A program made the translations under genes and the position numbers. A DNA stretch of 64,000 nt, taken from NCBI GenBank assembly GCA_017458585.1, contig JAFTAJ010000043.1:23088-87087 (forward strand), read 5' to 3'. Every line of letters begins with the position of its first letter. Positions within the stretch are counted from its first letter, which is position 1. The notes beneath the pieces were generated by a model, which ran no database searches, was not told the origin of the DNA, and saw only the letters and a list, made by a program, of their open reading frames with translations. Of this stretch, positions 8,036 through 17,160 are shown piece by piece. The stretch comes from Bacteroidaceae bacterium. Its GTDB lineage: Bacteria > Bacteroidota > Bacteroidia > Bacteroidales > Bacteroidaceae.

Positions 8036-9685
8036 TTACGCAGCCCAGAGTTGGCAACTGATAACGCACCCTGCAAACAAGAGGGTGTACCAGCCGTAGA
8101 TGCGACGGCGGAAATACAGCCAGGCGAAGACCGTAAACATAAGCGGATAGATGAAGAGCGTGGCGAGGGGCGAGAGATGCACCTCTACGCTGGCTCCGGG
8201 CAGCGAGGCAATGTGAGCCAAGCCACCGTTCATCAACTCCACGGTGCGGGCGAGCACCCATCCTATGGCGACAGCCACTGCGGGCCACCACGACAAGACG
8301 AAATAGCACACGGCGCCTATGAGTAACACATAGGCGCACGGGATGACCAGCAGATTGGTGACCAGAAACAGTAGCGGCACGCGCCCAAACACGCATGCTA
8401 CGACAGGAGCCGTGGCCAGCTGAGCGACAATGGTGACGTAGAGGAAGCCAAGCAAACCCCTACTCCAGCGAGGAGCGCGACGCATCAACGACTCCTTGAA
8501 ATAAGGTAAGAAGTAAATCAGGAAGAAAACCGCCAGAAACGACAGCTGAAAACCTACGTCCATCAGACTCTGCGGGCTGAGCAACAGCACCACGAAGGCG
8601 GCCATCACCACATTGTTGACAGAAGACATGCCCTCGCCACGAAAGCCGAGGATAAGAACGAAGCTGAGCATGAGCGCAGAGCGAACGATGGAGATGCTGC
8701 AGCCCGTCAGGAATACAAAGCCCCACACTAACGCGAGCATCACTATCGCCGATATCCACTGACCCAAACGCCTCATGCGCAGAGGACTGAGCAAGAGAAA
8801 GACGAGCGATGCCAAGATGCTCAGATGCAAACCCGACAGAGCGAGCACATGGCTCGCGCCGGAAAGGGAATAATTCTCGCGGGTGTCCTTCGTAACCGCC
8901 GACTTGTCGCCCAGAGTCAGCGCTGCCAGCACCGCGGCATCGTCCGTCGCGAGGTTTAGGCGCGAATATTGACGCAATAGCTTTGAGCGCAGAGTCAGCG
9001 CTCTGACGCGCAGCCTTTGCCACAGCGGCAGCCGGGCTCTCATCGCCTGCGCCTCGTCCGCAGTCAGCACCCTCACATCGCTCGGCACAAAAGCCTGACC
9101 CGAATAGCCTTGACGCCGGAGCCAACGCGCATAGTCGAAGCTACTGCTCTGCTTGTCACGCCCCTTGGGCTCAAAATTGTGGGGCTGCTCTATAGTGCCA
9201 TAGAATGAGAGTGCCTCACCCACCTTGGGAGGCGCAGGCATCGCGCCCTGCAATATCGACAGCATAACCTTGCGGTGCAGACTGCCATCGCTGACCACCA
9301 CGCTCACGCGCCAGGTCTTGGCCGTGGTCTGTGCCACGTCGTTGACAACACCGCGCCACTCACGTCGCTCCGACGGCCACTCCGTCCTATTGTGCTCGTA
9401 ACGCATGATGTCGGAAAACATCCCAATCATTACCATCAGCACCGCAACAAAGAATAGGAAAAGCCGCGTCTTAACCTCTCGCCCCTTGCGCAGCTTGGGC
9501 CACCCTACAACAACTGCCGCCAGCATACTCACGCCGGCAGCAGCAATTATATAAGGTATAGTCTTGAAAGGCAACTCGGCAAGCTCAGCCACAGCGATGC
9601 CGACCATAAGGGGCAGAAGCAGCAGAGTGAGGGGCGACTCCTCCACTATGCGCCCGAAAGGATTGTTGTATGTAAGATGTAACAT
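8036..9685 (-). CDS. comEC: ComEC/Rec2-family membrane protein
   Basis: The 549-residue protein has several N-terminal membrane segments, a DUF4131-like soluble region and the Competence domain with the family motif HVLALSGLHLSIL near residues 278-290, followed by further membrane helices. ComEC forms the inner-membrane channel for single-stranded DNA in natural transformation. As in many Bacteroidota, there is no C-terminal metallo-beta-lactamase domain. The chosen ATG (9683-9685) and the first codons (MLHLTY) lie inside a heptamer array that also holds the stop of rpe just upstream, so the true start could be a little downstream. It is the last gene of the minus-strand run that includes rpe. 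Confidence 0.85.
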   Translation of the reverse strand: MLHLTYNNPFGRIVEESPLTLLLLPLMVGIAVAELAELPFKTIPYIIAAAGVSMLAAVVVGWPKLRKGREVKTRLFLFFVAVLMVMIGMFSDIMRYEHNRTEWPSERREWRGVVNDVAQTTAKTWRVSVVVSDGSLHRKVMLSILQGAMPAPPKVGEALSFYGTIEQPHNFEPKGRDKQSSSFDYARWLRRQGYSGQAFVPSDVRVLTADEAQAMRARLPLWQRLRVRALTLRSKLLRQYSRLNLATDDAAVLAALTLGDKSAVTKDTRENYSLSGASHVLALSGLHLSILASLVFLLLSPLRMRRLGQWISAIVMLALVWGFVFLTGCSISIVRSALMLSFVLILGFRGEGMSSVNNVVMAAFVVLLLSPQSLMDVGFQLSFLAVFFLIYFLPYFKESLMRRAPRWSRGLLGFLYVTIVAQLATAPVVACVFGRVPLLFLVTNLLVIPCAYVLLIGAVCYFVLSWWPAVAVAIGWVLARTVELMNGGLAHIASLPGASVEVHLSPLATLFIYPLMFTVFAWLYFRRRIYGWYTLLFAGCVISCQLWAA

Positions 9686-9732
9686 GTAATATGTAACATT
9701 TTACATTTCAACTTTCACATTTTACATTTTAA
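9670..9732. repeat. Heptamer array at the rpe-comEC junction
   Basis: Nine consecutive 7-bp units (ATGTAAG, ATGTAAC, ATGTAAT, ATGTAAC, ATTTTAC and variants) span the junction. The rpe stop (9722-9724) and the comEC start (9683-9685) both lie inside the array. Confidence 0.9.
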
Positions 9733-10372
9733 GGATGTCTATCTCCTTAATAGGGTCTGCGGCTTTGAACACAGCACTACCAGCAACGAGCACATCGGCA
9801 CCTGCCTCGACAAGGGTGCGGGCATTGTCGCGGCATACTCCGCCGTCCACCTCAATGAGGGTCTTCAGGTTGCGGCGGTCTATCATCTCGCGCAGGCGCT
9901 TCACTTTTTCCACGGTTTCACCGATGAATTTCTGCCCTGCGAAGCCAGGGTTGACGCTCATAAGCATCACCACATCGGCCTCGGCCAGCACATCCTCCAC
10001 CATGCAGACGGGAGTACTGGGATTGAGCGTTACTCCAGAGAGCATACCCTCTTTCCTTATCTGATTGAGCAGACGGTGGAGATGGATGGTTGCCTCCTGG
10101 TGCACATTCATCACCTTGGCGCCGAGAGCCTTGACCTGCGGCACAAACTTCTCTGGCTCCACTATCATGAGGTGGACATCGAGTGGCTTCTCGGCAACCT
10201 TGGCCATAGCCTGCATTACAGGGAAGCCAAACGAGATATTGGGCACAAAGACTCCGTCCATCACATCAAGATGGTACCAGTCGCAGTTGCTTTGGTTGAG
10301 CATACGGATGTCGCGCTCCAGATTGGCAAAATCAGCGGAGAGCAACGACGGGGCAATTAGGGGAGAAGGCAT
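9722..10372 (-). CDS. rpe: Ribulose-phosphate 3-epimerase
   Basis: The 216-residue TIM-barrel protein interconverts ribulose 5-phosphate and xylulose 5-phosphate in the pentose phosphate pathway. Family signatures are clear: APSLLSADFANL at the N-terminus, HLDVMDGVFVPNISFG with metal ligands, DVHLMIVEPE, VMLMSVNPGFAGQKF and EVDGGVCRDNA, close to the GSAVF phosphate-binding end. Length matches the usual 215-230. The ATG at 10372 starts MPSPLIAPSLLSADF, directly downstream of the GTTAGGA array. The C-terminal KM and stop are contributed by the comEC-side heptamer array. It is probably co-transcribed with comEC. Confidence 0.95.
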   Translation of the reverse strand: MPSPLIAPSLLSADFANLERDIRMLNQSNCDWYHLDVMDGVFVPNISFGFPVMQAMAKVAEKPLDVHLMIVEPEKFVPQVKALGAKVMNVHQEATIHLHRLLNQIRKEGMLSGVTLNPSTPVCMVEDVLAEADVVMLMSVNPGFAGQKFIGETVEKVKRLREMIDRRNLKTLIEVDGGVCRDNARTLVEAGADVLVAGSAVFKAADPIKEIDILKM

Positions 10373-10374
10373 GG

Positions 10375-10450
10375 GAGTTAGGAGTTAGGAGTTAGGAGTT
10401 CGGAGTTAGGAAGTAGGAATTAGGAGTTAGGAATTAGGAGTTAGGAGTTT
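10375..10450. repeat. GTTAGGA heptamer array between the GH36 gene and rpe
   Basis: About ten 7-bp units based on GTTAGGA with variants such as GAATTAG and GAAGTAG. The stop codon of the GH36 gene (10441-10443) is one of the repeat units. Confidence 0.9.
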
Positions 10451-12558
10451 ATAGTTATGTGTAGTATTGCAGACGACTTGGGGGCATCAAGGCTGAAGGT
10501 GATGCCTTCGCTGAGCAATGCCTCGCCGCTGACGGTAAGAGTCTGCTTTGTGTCCTCATTATAGATGGTGTAGGTAAAACCACGCTTAGCGTAAGGCAGG
10601 CGCACGGTGTAGCTGCTCTCGGCACAATTCTCTTGGCGGAAGGCTTGTACTACGCTCTCATCAGTGTCGCGGTCGTGGTAGGCAAAGATGGTCCATCCGG
10701 AGGTGTCGTCCTTGCTATGATAGGGAGTCAGGACATAGAAATCCTTCGTCAGCAGATGGTTGTAGCGCCGCCACTCACCAATGGTAGAGCGGACACGGTC
10801 GTAGTCGAGTGTCTCGTCGTGGGTAAAGCTGAGGGCGAGGTTGTAGATGGGAAGCCATGAGACACGGGTGCAATAGACGGAGTTGCCGCCGCGCGTCATG
10901 GGGTCGAGCTCGTTGACGGCCTCGCGGGTGCAGGAACCGTGGAAGGGAATCCATTTGTTGAAGGTGGAACTCATGGCCAGCCTGAGCCCCGTAGTGGTGC
11001 GATCAGCGTCGCTGCGCATAAACGGCAGACTGCGTCTGAGTGACTCGATGTCATTGCGACCGCCGCCCGAGGCGCAGTTGTCGATATAGGTACACTTATT
11101 GTTGGCTGCGCAGTAGGCAATAATGCTGTCCCAAAGGGCGTAGTGTCCCTGGATAGCTTTGTTCTCGGTGATGCCCGTGCGCGGCAGATTGGTCAGCTCC
11201 GCTTGGCGCTTGTCCTGCATGGGCCACGTGGTGCCCGGGTCGCTATTATTGTCCTCGCGGAAGAGATCCACGGCATTCTCGTCCATCACCTTAGTGATGC
11301 GGTGGAGCGTCCATTGAAGACACTCAGGATTGCCGATGTCGTTAGTAATGACGCCATGACAGTTGGAGATGGCCCACTCAGCCTTGTATCCATAGTTCTT
11401 AACCAAGGCATCCACCATCGTCACACGCTCCGGCTCAAACCACATGAGCACCTTCATGCCCGCCTTGTGGCACGCCTCGTTACACTCGCGCAGAGTGTGG
11501 CCGGGCCATTTGATGGTGTCGAGCTCCCACGAGCCTACCGTGCCCCACCAATTAGTGGGTACTGTGCGACCTGCAGGGTCGAAATACCAGCCTGCGTCAA
11601 ACCAACGGAAGTCGAGTTTCACTCTCTCACGGATGATGCGTGTGAGGGTGCGCTGCCAAGTGAAGTAGCACTCCGAGATGCTGCCGTCGGAGTTGGGCAG
11701 TCCCGTGTCGGCAGAGAAGGGAGCCGTGGCAAAAGGCTGTATGGGGTCGCCGTCGGCGTTGGCACGCGGCATATTATACTTCTGAAACCACTCGCGCCAC
11801 AGGTTGGTGGCATCGTCGGCGTTGCGTCCGCTGTAGGGCAGCATCACCACCATTGCTGTACGCACCTTCTCGCCCGGCATCAGCACGGAACGGAAGCCGT
11901 TGCAGTTCTGCGCAGTGAAACGCGTGTTGCTGCCTTTGCCGATGAAATCGGCCTTCCATGTTCCTGCCCAGCCTAGGGCTATGAGTGTGCCACCATTGCC
12001 GTGAACCAAATCAAAATAAGGAAACGACACATGGGTGGCGCGCCCGCCGTCGGAACGGAAAGACACGGTGTCCTTCTTCAGCGAATACTCGTAGGGGGCA
12101 TACTGATTGACATGGTCGCCGAGGCAACCGCGCACCACAGGATTGGCTCCTGCGAAACTGAGGTCTGCAGAGTTGACCTGCTCCAGCACATGGCTGGGGC
12201 GAGTGCCTATATTCTCAAACCAGATGGTGTACTCCACCTGGCCGTACTCCTTGCAGAAGGCTGCCTCGACGCGTATCTGCACCTCATTGTCGAGACGATA
12301 GAAGAAGGTTGCCTGCTGGCCAGTGGATGTAGTAGTGCTGTTGAAGCGCTCGACGGGCAACTTGCCAAGTCCGTGGTATGTCTTGCCGTTGTAGGTGAAA
12401 GAAACGGGAGTGGTGAGAGAAGTGCAGATGGCATGGTAGAGCTTCTCGCCACGCTTAAGAGCAAGATTGCCGCGCTCCGCAGCCGTCACATGCAGCGACA
12501 TCTGCGCAAACAGCAGCAGGAGCCACGCACACAAAACTTTGCAGGGAAACAACTTCAT
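10441..12558 (-). CDS. Secreted GH36-type alpha-galactosidase
   Basis: The 705-residue protein has a signal peptide (1-27), an N-terminal beta-sandwich and a TIM barrel typical of family GH36/clan GH-D. It contains the barrel motif GMKVLMWFEPERV, a nucleophile region DLFREDNN (D436) and an acid/base region CASGGGRND (D503). The enzyme should release alpha-linked galactose (or a related sugar) from oligosaccharides outside the cytoplasm. The RED variant at the nucleophile, where many members have WD, leaves substrate specificity open. It starts 16 bp after the DPP4-type peptidase gene and is probably in the same transcript. Its stop codon lies in a heptamer array. Confidence 0.85.
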   Translation of the reverse strand: MKLFPCKVLCAWLLLLFAQMSLHVTAAERGNLALKRGEKLYHAICTSLTTPVSFTYNGKTYHGLGKLPVERFNSTTTSTGQQATFFYRLDNEVQIRVEAAFCKEYGQVEYTIWFENIGTRPSHVLEQVNSADLSFAGANPVVRGCLGDHVNQYAPYEYSLKKDTVSFRSDGGRATHVSFPYFDLVHGNGGTLIALGWAGTWKADFIGKGSNTRFTAQNCNGFRSVLMPGEKVRTAMVVMLPYSGRNADDATNLWREWFQKYNMPRANADGDPIQPFATAPFSADTGLPNSDGSISECYFTWQRTLTRIIRERVKLDFRWFDAGWYFDPAGRTVPTNWWGTVGSWELDTIKWPGHTLRECNEACHKAGMKVLMWFEPERVTMVDALVKNYGYKAEWAISNCHGVITNDIGNPECLQWTLHRITKVMDENAVDLFREDNNSDPGTTWPMQDKRQAELTNLPRTGITENKAIQGHYALWDSIIAYCAANNKCTYIDNCASGGGRNDIESLRRSLPFMRSDADRTTTGLRLAMSSTFNKWIPFHGSCTREAVNELDPMTRGGNSVYCTRVSWLPIYNLALSFTHDETLDYDRVRSTIGEWRRYNHLLTKDFYVLTPYHSKDDTSGWTIFAYHDRDTDESVVQAFRQENCAESSYTVRLPYAKRGFTYTIYNEDTKQTLTVSGEALLSEGITFSLDAPKSSAILHITINS

Positions 12559-12574
12559 CTGGCTATGTGTCTTT

Positions 12575-14776
12575 TTACTTCAGGTTGTGGATAAAGAACT
12601 CGCTGATACGTGTGAAGAGATGCATACGCGTGTTGCCACCGTAGATGCTGTGGTTGCGATTGGTGTAGAGCTGCATCTCAAACTGCTTGTCAGCCTGCAC
12701 GAGCGCCTCGGTATATTCATAGGTGTTGCGCACATGCACATTGTCGTCAGCCAGTCCGTGGCACACGAGCAGCTTGCCGTGCAGATTGGGCACACGACTG
12801 ATTGCGTCATCGCCATATCCAGTGTTCTCTTGCGGAGTGCGCATGTAGCGCTCGGTATAAACGGTGTCGTAGAAGCGCCAGCTGGTGGGCGGTGCCACCG
12901 CCACGCCGCACTTAAACACGCCACGGCCCTCGCTCATACTCATCAGAGTGTTGAAGCCACCGTAGCTCCAGCCCCAGATGGCAATGTTATCTTTGTCCAC
13001 ATAGGGCTGCTGGCCAAGCCAAATGGCTGCCTCGACCTGGTCCTTGCTCTCCAGTTGGCCAAGATGCAAGTAGGTGCACTTCTCAAAGTCACGACCGCGA
13101 CCACCAGTGCCGCGCCCATCAACAGTGACACAGATGAAGCCCTCACCGCAGAGGTAGGCTTCGTATGCTCCGCCTGCCCCGTTGGAACCTGAGCTCCAAC
13201 TGTCCGTAACAGACTGCGAGCCAGGGCCACTATACTGGTGCATAATAACAGGGTAGCGCTTGGCAGGGTTGAAATCAGCAGGCTTCATCATCCAGCCATA
13301 AAGCTCCACACCCTCGCTGGTGCGGAAGGTGAACATCTCCTTCTGCGGCATATCGTAACGGGCAACGCGCTCGCGGAGCTCCTTGTTATCAATGAGTGTC
13401 TTGAGCACCTTGCCATTGTTGCTGCGCAGAGTGGTTACCTGCGGGGTAGTGAGATTGCTGTAAGTATTGATGAAGTATTTCATCGTGGTGCTAAACACCG
13501 CGCTATTGGTACCTGGCTCGGTGGAGAGTTTGAGAGTCTTTCCGCTAAGGTCGGTTGAGAAGATAGCAGTACGAGTGGGATTGCCATCCTTGGCACTGTA
13601 ATAGAAGGTCTTGCGCTGAGGGTCGATGCCATAGAAGTCGCACACCTCCATCGGCTGGTTGGTGATCTGCTTGATGAGCTGGCCGGTGGTGGAATACCAG
13701 TAGAGTTGGCTCTGACCTGTGCGGTCACTCTGCAACACGAAGTTGTTGCCGAAGAAACGCAGATGCTCATACGCATGCTCCTTCACATAGCGGTCGTCCT
13801 TCTCGCTGAGTATAAGCTTGCAGACCGTAGAACGGGCGTCACCCATGTATATGTTCATCACGCTCTGATGACGATTGAGGGTAACGATGGCAAGCTGGTC
13901 GGGAGTCTCCGTGAACTTGATGCGGGGGATATAGCCATCGCTGTCGAGGGGCACTGCCATCTCGCGCGTAACATGACTCTTGATGTCGTAGGTAAGCACC
14001 TTAACCTTGCTGTTCTGCTCTCCAGCCACGGGGTACTTGTAGCTATAGTCGTGGGGATAGGTGTCGTTGTCCTTGAGCTCTGGGCTCAGTCCCTTGAACA
14101 TCTGCATCTCGTAGAGAGGGACCTGACTCTCGTCGAAGCGCACCCACGCCAGCATCTTGCCGTCAGCGCTGAAGTCGAAGGCGCGGCTGTAGGTAAACTC
14201 CTCCTCATACACCCAGTCGGGGATACCGTTGAGGACGTAGTTGAACTTGCCGTCCTCCGTCACCTGACTCTCGCTATTATTAAAGAGCAGCTTGACGAGA
14301 AAGAGATTGTTATCCCTGACAAAAGCCACCTGATTGCCATCGGGGGAGAAGAGCGGCTCCTGCTGCGGACCATTCTTAGAGAGTGGCTCGACAGTGTTGT
14401 TGGCTATGGTGTAGATATAGTACTCCGCAGTCTTAGAGTGGCGGTATATCTGCTTGGTATTGGTCTGCAGCAATATGCGGCTCTCGTCGGGCGAGAGGAT
14501 ATAATCGCTAAAACCCTGCAGTTTGGTGCCACGGGCGTTGCTTATGTCGCAAATGGTGCCAATCTCTTCGCCCGTCTTGAACGAGTAACGCACAATACGC
14601 TTGCGGTCGCCACTGACACGGGCATAGCTCTCACCATCGTTGAGAGGCTTCACTCCATAGAGCTGGTCTGCCCAAAAGACTCCGCTCATGCATGTCTTGA
14701 AATCAACTTTATCTCCTGCCCATACTGCAGTGAGAGTCAACAACAGCGAGATAAGGGATACTGCTATCTTCTTCAT
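12575..14776 (-). CDS. Prolyl oligopeptidase family S9, DPP4-type
   Basis: The 733-residue exported protein has a signal peptide (MKKIAVSLISLLLTLTAVWAG), an eight-bladed propeller N-terminal domain (DPPIV_N) and a C-terminal alpha/beta hydrolase domain. The catalytic residues are in GWSYGG (S604), GLADDNVH and RNHSIYGG. Dipeptidyl peptidases of this type remove X-Pro dipeptides in the periplasm, feeding peptide use. I chose the ATG at 14774-14776 because an upstream in-frame extension would run through the terminator hairpin at 14794-14822 and displace the signal peptide. It is followed closely by the GH36 gene. Confidence 0.93.
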   Translation of the reverse strand: MKKIAVSLISLLLTLTAVWAGDKVDFKTCMSGVFWADQLYGVKPLNDGESYARVSGDRKRIVRYSFKTGEEIGTICDISNARGTKLQGFSDYILSPDESRILLQTNTKQIYRHSKTAEYYIYTIANNTVEPLSKNGPQQEPLFSPDGNQVAFVRDNNLFLVKLLFNNSESQVTEDGKFNYVLNGIPDWVYEEEFTYSRAFDFSADGKMLAWVRFDESQVPLYEMQMFKGLSPELKDNDTYPHDYSYKYPVAGEQNSKVKVLTYDIKSHVTREMAVPLDSDGYIPRIKFTETPDQLAIVTLNRHQSVMNIYMGDARSTVCKLILSEKDDRYVKEHAYEHLRFFGNNFVLQSDRTGQSQLYWYSTTGQLIKQITNQPMEVCDFYGIDPQRKTFYYSAKDGNPTRTAIFSTDLSGKTLKLSTEPGTNSAVFSTTMKYFINTYSNLTTPQVTTLRSNNGKVLKTLIDNKELRERVARYDMPQKEMFTFRTSEGVELYGWMMKPADFNPAKRYPVIMHQYSGPGSQSVTDSWSSGSNGAGGAYEAYLCGEGFICVTVDGRGTGGRGRDFEKCTYLHLGQLESKDQVEAAIWLGQQPYVDKDNIAIWGWSYGGFNTLMSMSEGRGVFKCGVAVAPPTSWRFYDTVYTERYMRTPQENTGYGDDAISRVPNLHGKLLVCHGLADDNVHVRNTYEYTEALVQADKQFEMQLYTNRNHSIYGGNTRMHLFTRISEFFIHNLK

Positions 14777-14793
14777 AATTATCGCTTGTTTGT

Positions 14794-14822
14794 AAAAAGG
14801 CGCGAGATTGTTTTCTCGCGCC
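14794..14822 (-). terminator. Intrinsic terminator after the EF-G2 gene
   Basis: A perfect 9-bp stem (GGCGCGAGA 14799-14807 with TCTCGCGCC 14814-14822) is followed by TTTTT on the minus strand. Confidence 0.9.
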
Positions 14823-14837
14823 TTATGACTGTAATCG

Positions 14838-16985
14838 TTAATCTTCTTCTTTCTGGTTGGCAGCGATGAGCTCGTCCTGTACATTCTGCGGAACGAGTTC
14901 GTAGCTTGCGAACTTCATGGTGAAGCTGGCGCGGCTACCAGTGATGGAACTCAGAGCGGTAGAGTAGTTGGCAAGCTCTGCCAAGGGCACCTTAGCGTTG
15001 AGTTTCTGCATGCCACCTTCGCTCGACATACCCATGATAAGGCCGCGGCGTCCCTGCAGGTCGCTCATCACGTCACCCATCATATCACCAGGCACGAGCA
15101 CCTCAAGATCATAGATAGGCTCCAGAATCTTCGGACCTGCCTCGCGGAATGCTTGGCTGAAGGCGTTGCGTGCTGCAAGCATGAAGCTGATTTCATTGGA
15201 GTCAACCGGGTGCATCTTACCATCGTAAACAATCACGCGAACGTCACGAGCATAGGACTCGGTCAGCGGGCCGCGCTCCATACGCTCCATAACGCCCTTG
15301 AGGATAGCAGGCATGAAGCGGGTATCGATGGCACCACCTACAACGGAGTTGATGAACACCAGCTTGCCGCCCCACTCCAGCTCAGTCACATCGGTGCTAC
15401 GCGGAGTGATACGATACTCCTGGTTGCCGAAACGATATACGGTAGGATCGGGCATACCTTCAGTGTAAGGCTCAACAATCATGTGAACCTCACCAAACTG
15501 ACCGGCACCACCACTCTGCTTCTTGTGACGATAGTCAGCACGGGCAGCCTTGGTGATAGTCTCACGATAAGGAATGCGCTGCGGGTTGAGCTCAATCATA
15601 ATCTTATCGTTGTTCTCCAGACGCCACTTGAGGGTGCGCAGGTGGAACTCGCCCTGTCCCTTGATAAGAGTCTGGCGCAACTCCTTGTTCTGCTCTACAA
15701 CCCATGTGGGATCCTCCTGAGCCATACGATAGATGGCAGCCATCATCTTCTCATTGTCGCTCTCGCTAACAGGCTTGATGGCGCGAATATACTTGGGATC
15801 AGGATATTTGATATAGTTGAAGGTCTGGTCAGAGCCCTTGTCGTTGAGGGTGTCACCAGTCTTCACGTCCTTCAGCTTCACGGCACAGCCAATGTCGCCA
15901 GCCTGGAGGCTGTCAACCTTGATACGCTGTGCTGCAGCACAAGCAAACAGCTGGCCCATGCGCTCCTTGCTGCCGCGGTTAGCATTGCTGAGATCCATAC
16001 CCTCGGTTACAGTACCACTCATTACCTTGAAGTACTGCACCTCACCGATATGGGGCTCCATAGCGGTCTTGAAGAAGAAGAGGCTGACATTGCCATTGGG
16101 GTCGAATGCCACCTCAGTACCGGCAGCGTTCTTTACCTTCGGCATCTCAGTAACCATAGGAACAACATTGCCAAGGAACTCCATCAAGCGGTTCATGCCC
16201 ATGTCCTTGCCAGCGCTGGCAACAACCAACGGGAATATGCCGCGAACAGCCATACCCTTGCGCACACCCTCACGGATCTCATCCTCTGTGAGCTCTTCGC
16301 TCTCAAAGAACTTCTCCATAAGAGCCTCGTCGTGCTCTGCAGCAGCCTCCACGAGAGCCATGTGCATCTCGGTAGCCTTGTCCATCAGGTCAGCAGGGAT
16401 GTCCTCTACCTTCGGCTTGCCACCGTCAGGGCCCCACGAATACTTCTTCATGGTCAGCACGTCGATGATAGCGTTAAAGTCGGGACCTGTAGCCACGGGG
16501 AACTGGATAGGCATAACCTTTGAGCCGAATGTTGCCTTGGTTTTCTCTACCAGCGACTCATAGTCGAAACGCTCGTCATCAGCCTGGTTGAGCAGGAACA
16601 CAACGGGCTTTTCCAGTTTCTCAGTGTAACGGAAATGGTTCTGTGTACCAACTTCCACACCGCTGTAACCCATAAGTATGAGAGCAGTGTCTGTAACACT
16701 AAGCGCAGTGATGGCAGCACCGGCAAAGTCGTCAGAGCCCGGGCAGTCAATAAAGTTGAGCTTCTTGCCATTAGACTCAGCGTGGAACACGGTGGAGAAT
16801 ACGCTGTAGCCATACTCCTGCTCTACAGGGAAATAGTCACTGGCAGTGTTCTTAGCACTGATTTTACCACGGCGGCTGATGAGGCCTGCCTCAAAAAGTA
16901 GGGATTCGGTGAGGGTCGTCTTGCCCGCACCGTCATTACCAAGGATGGCAATGTTCTTGATCTCGTTTGTCTTGTAAGCTTTCAT
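14838..16985 (-). CDS. EF-G2, elongation factor G paralogue with altered GTPase motifs
   Basis: The 715-residue protein has all EF-G domains but departs from canonical EF-G in its G domain. The P-loop is GNDGAGKTT (16-24). The switch II motif is DCPGSDDF, with Ser84 where EF-G has the catalytic His. The guanine-specificity motif reads NQAD instead of NKxD. An EF-G paralogue lacking GTPase activity (EF-G2) has been reported in Bacteroides thetaiotaomicron, where it supports translation under carbon starvation, and this sequence fits that type. It is monocistronic, with a TATATTTG promoter upstream and a strong terminator downstream. It diverges from hemW. Confidence 0.88.
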   Translation of the reverse strand: MKAYKTNEIKNIAILGNDGAGKTTLTESLLFEAGLISRRGKISAKNTASDYFPVEQEYGYSVFSTVFHAESNGKKLNFIDCPGSDDFAGAAITALSVTDTALILMGYSGVEVGTQNHFRYTEKLEKPVVFLLNQADDERFDYESLVEKTKATFGSKVMPIQFPVATGPDFNAIIDVLTMKKYSWGPDGGKPKVEDIPADLMDKATEMHMALVEAAAEHDEALMEKFFESEELTEDEIREGVRKGMAVRGIFPLVVASAGKDMGMNRLMEFLGNVVPMVTEMPKVKNAAGTEVAFDPNGNVSLFFFKTAMEPHIGEVQYFKVMSGTVTEGMDLSNANRGSKERMGQLFACAAAQRIKVDSLQAGDIGCAVKLKDVKTGDTLNDKGSDQTFNYIKYPDPKYIRAIKPVSESDNEKMMAAIYRMAQEDPTWVVEQNKELRQTLIKGQGEFHLRTLKWRLENNDKIMIELNPQRIPYRETITKAARADYRHKKQSGGAGQFGEVHMIVEPYTEGMPDPTVYRFGNQEYRITPRSTDVTELEWGGKLVFINSVVGGAIDTRFMPAILKGVMERMERGPLTESYARDVRVIVYDGKMHPVDSNEISFMLAARNAFSQAFREAGPKILEPIYDLEVLVPGDMMGDVMSDLQGRRGLIMGMSSEGGMQKLNAKVPLAELANYSTALSSITGSRASFTMKFASYELVPQNVQDELIAANQKEED

Positions 16986-17041
16986 TGTTATTATGTTATT
17001 AAATTATTGTTTTCTGTGAGAAAGACGCATTTATTGGCTTA

Positions 17042-17049
17042 CAAATATA
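17042..17049 (-). promoter_or_regulatory. -7 promoter element of the EF-G2 gene
   Basis: TATATTTG on the minus strand (fits TAnnTTTG), 57 bp upstream of the ATG, in the divergent region with hemW. Confidence 0.65.
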
Positions 17050-17134
17050 CGCAAAGATTACGTCATGGCAAATTTTTAGTACCCAAAATCGCTTTTTCGC
17101 ATGCCCTTTACCACAAACAATTCTAAAAATGTAG

Positions 17135-17142
17135 TAATTTTG
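17135..17142 (+). promoter_or_regulatory. -7 promoter element of hemW
   Basis: TAATTTTG fits TAnnTTTG and lies 18 bp before the ATG at 17161. It excludes an upstream in-frame ATG at 17101 as the start. Confidence 0.7.
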
Positions 17143-17160
17143 GAGCAAAATAGCACTTTC

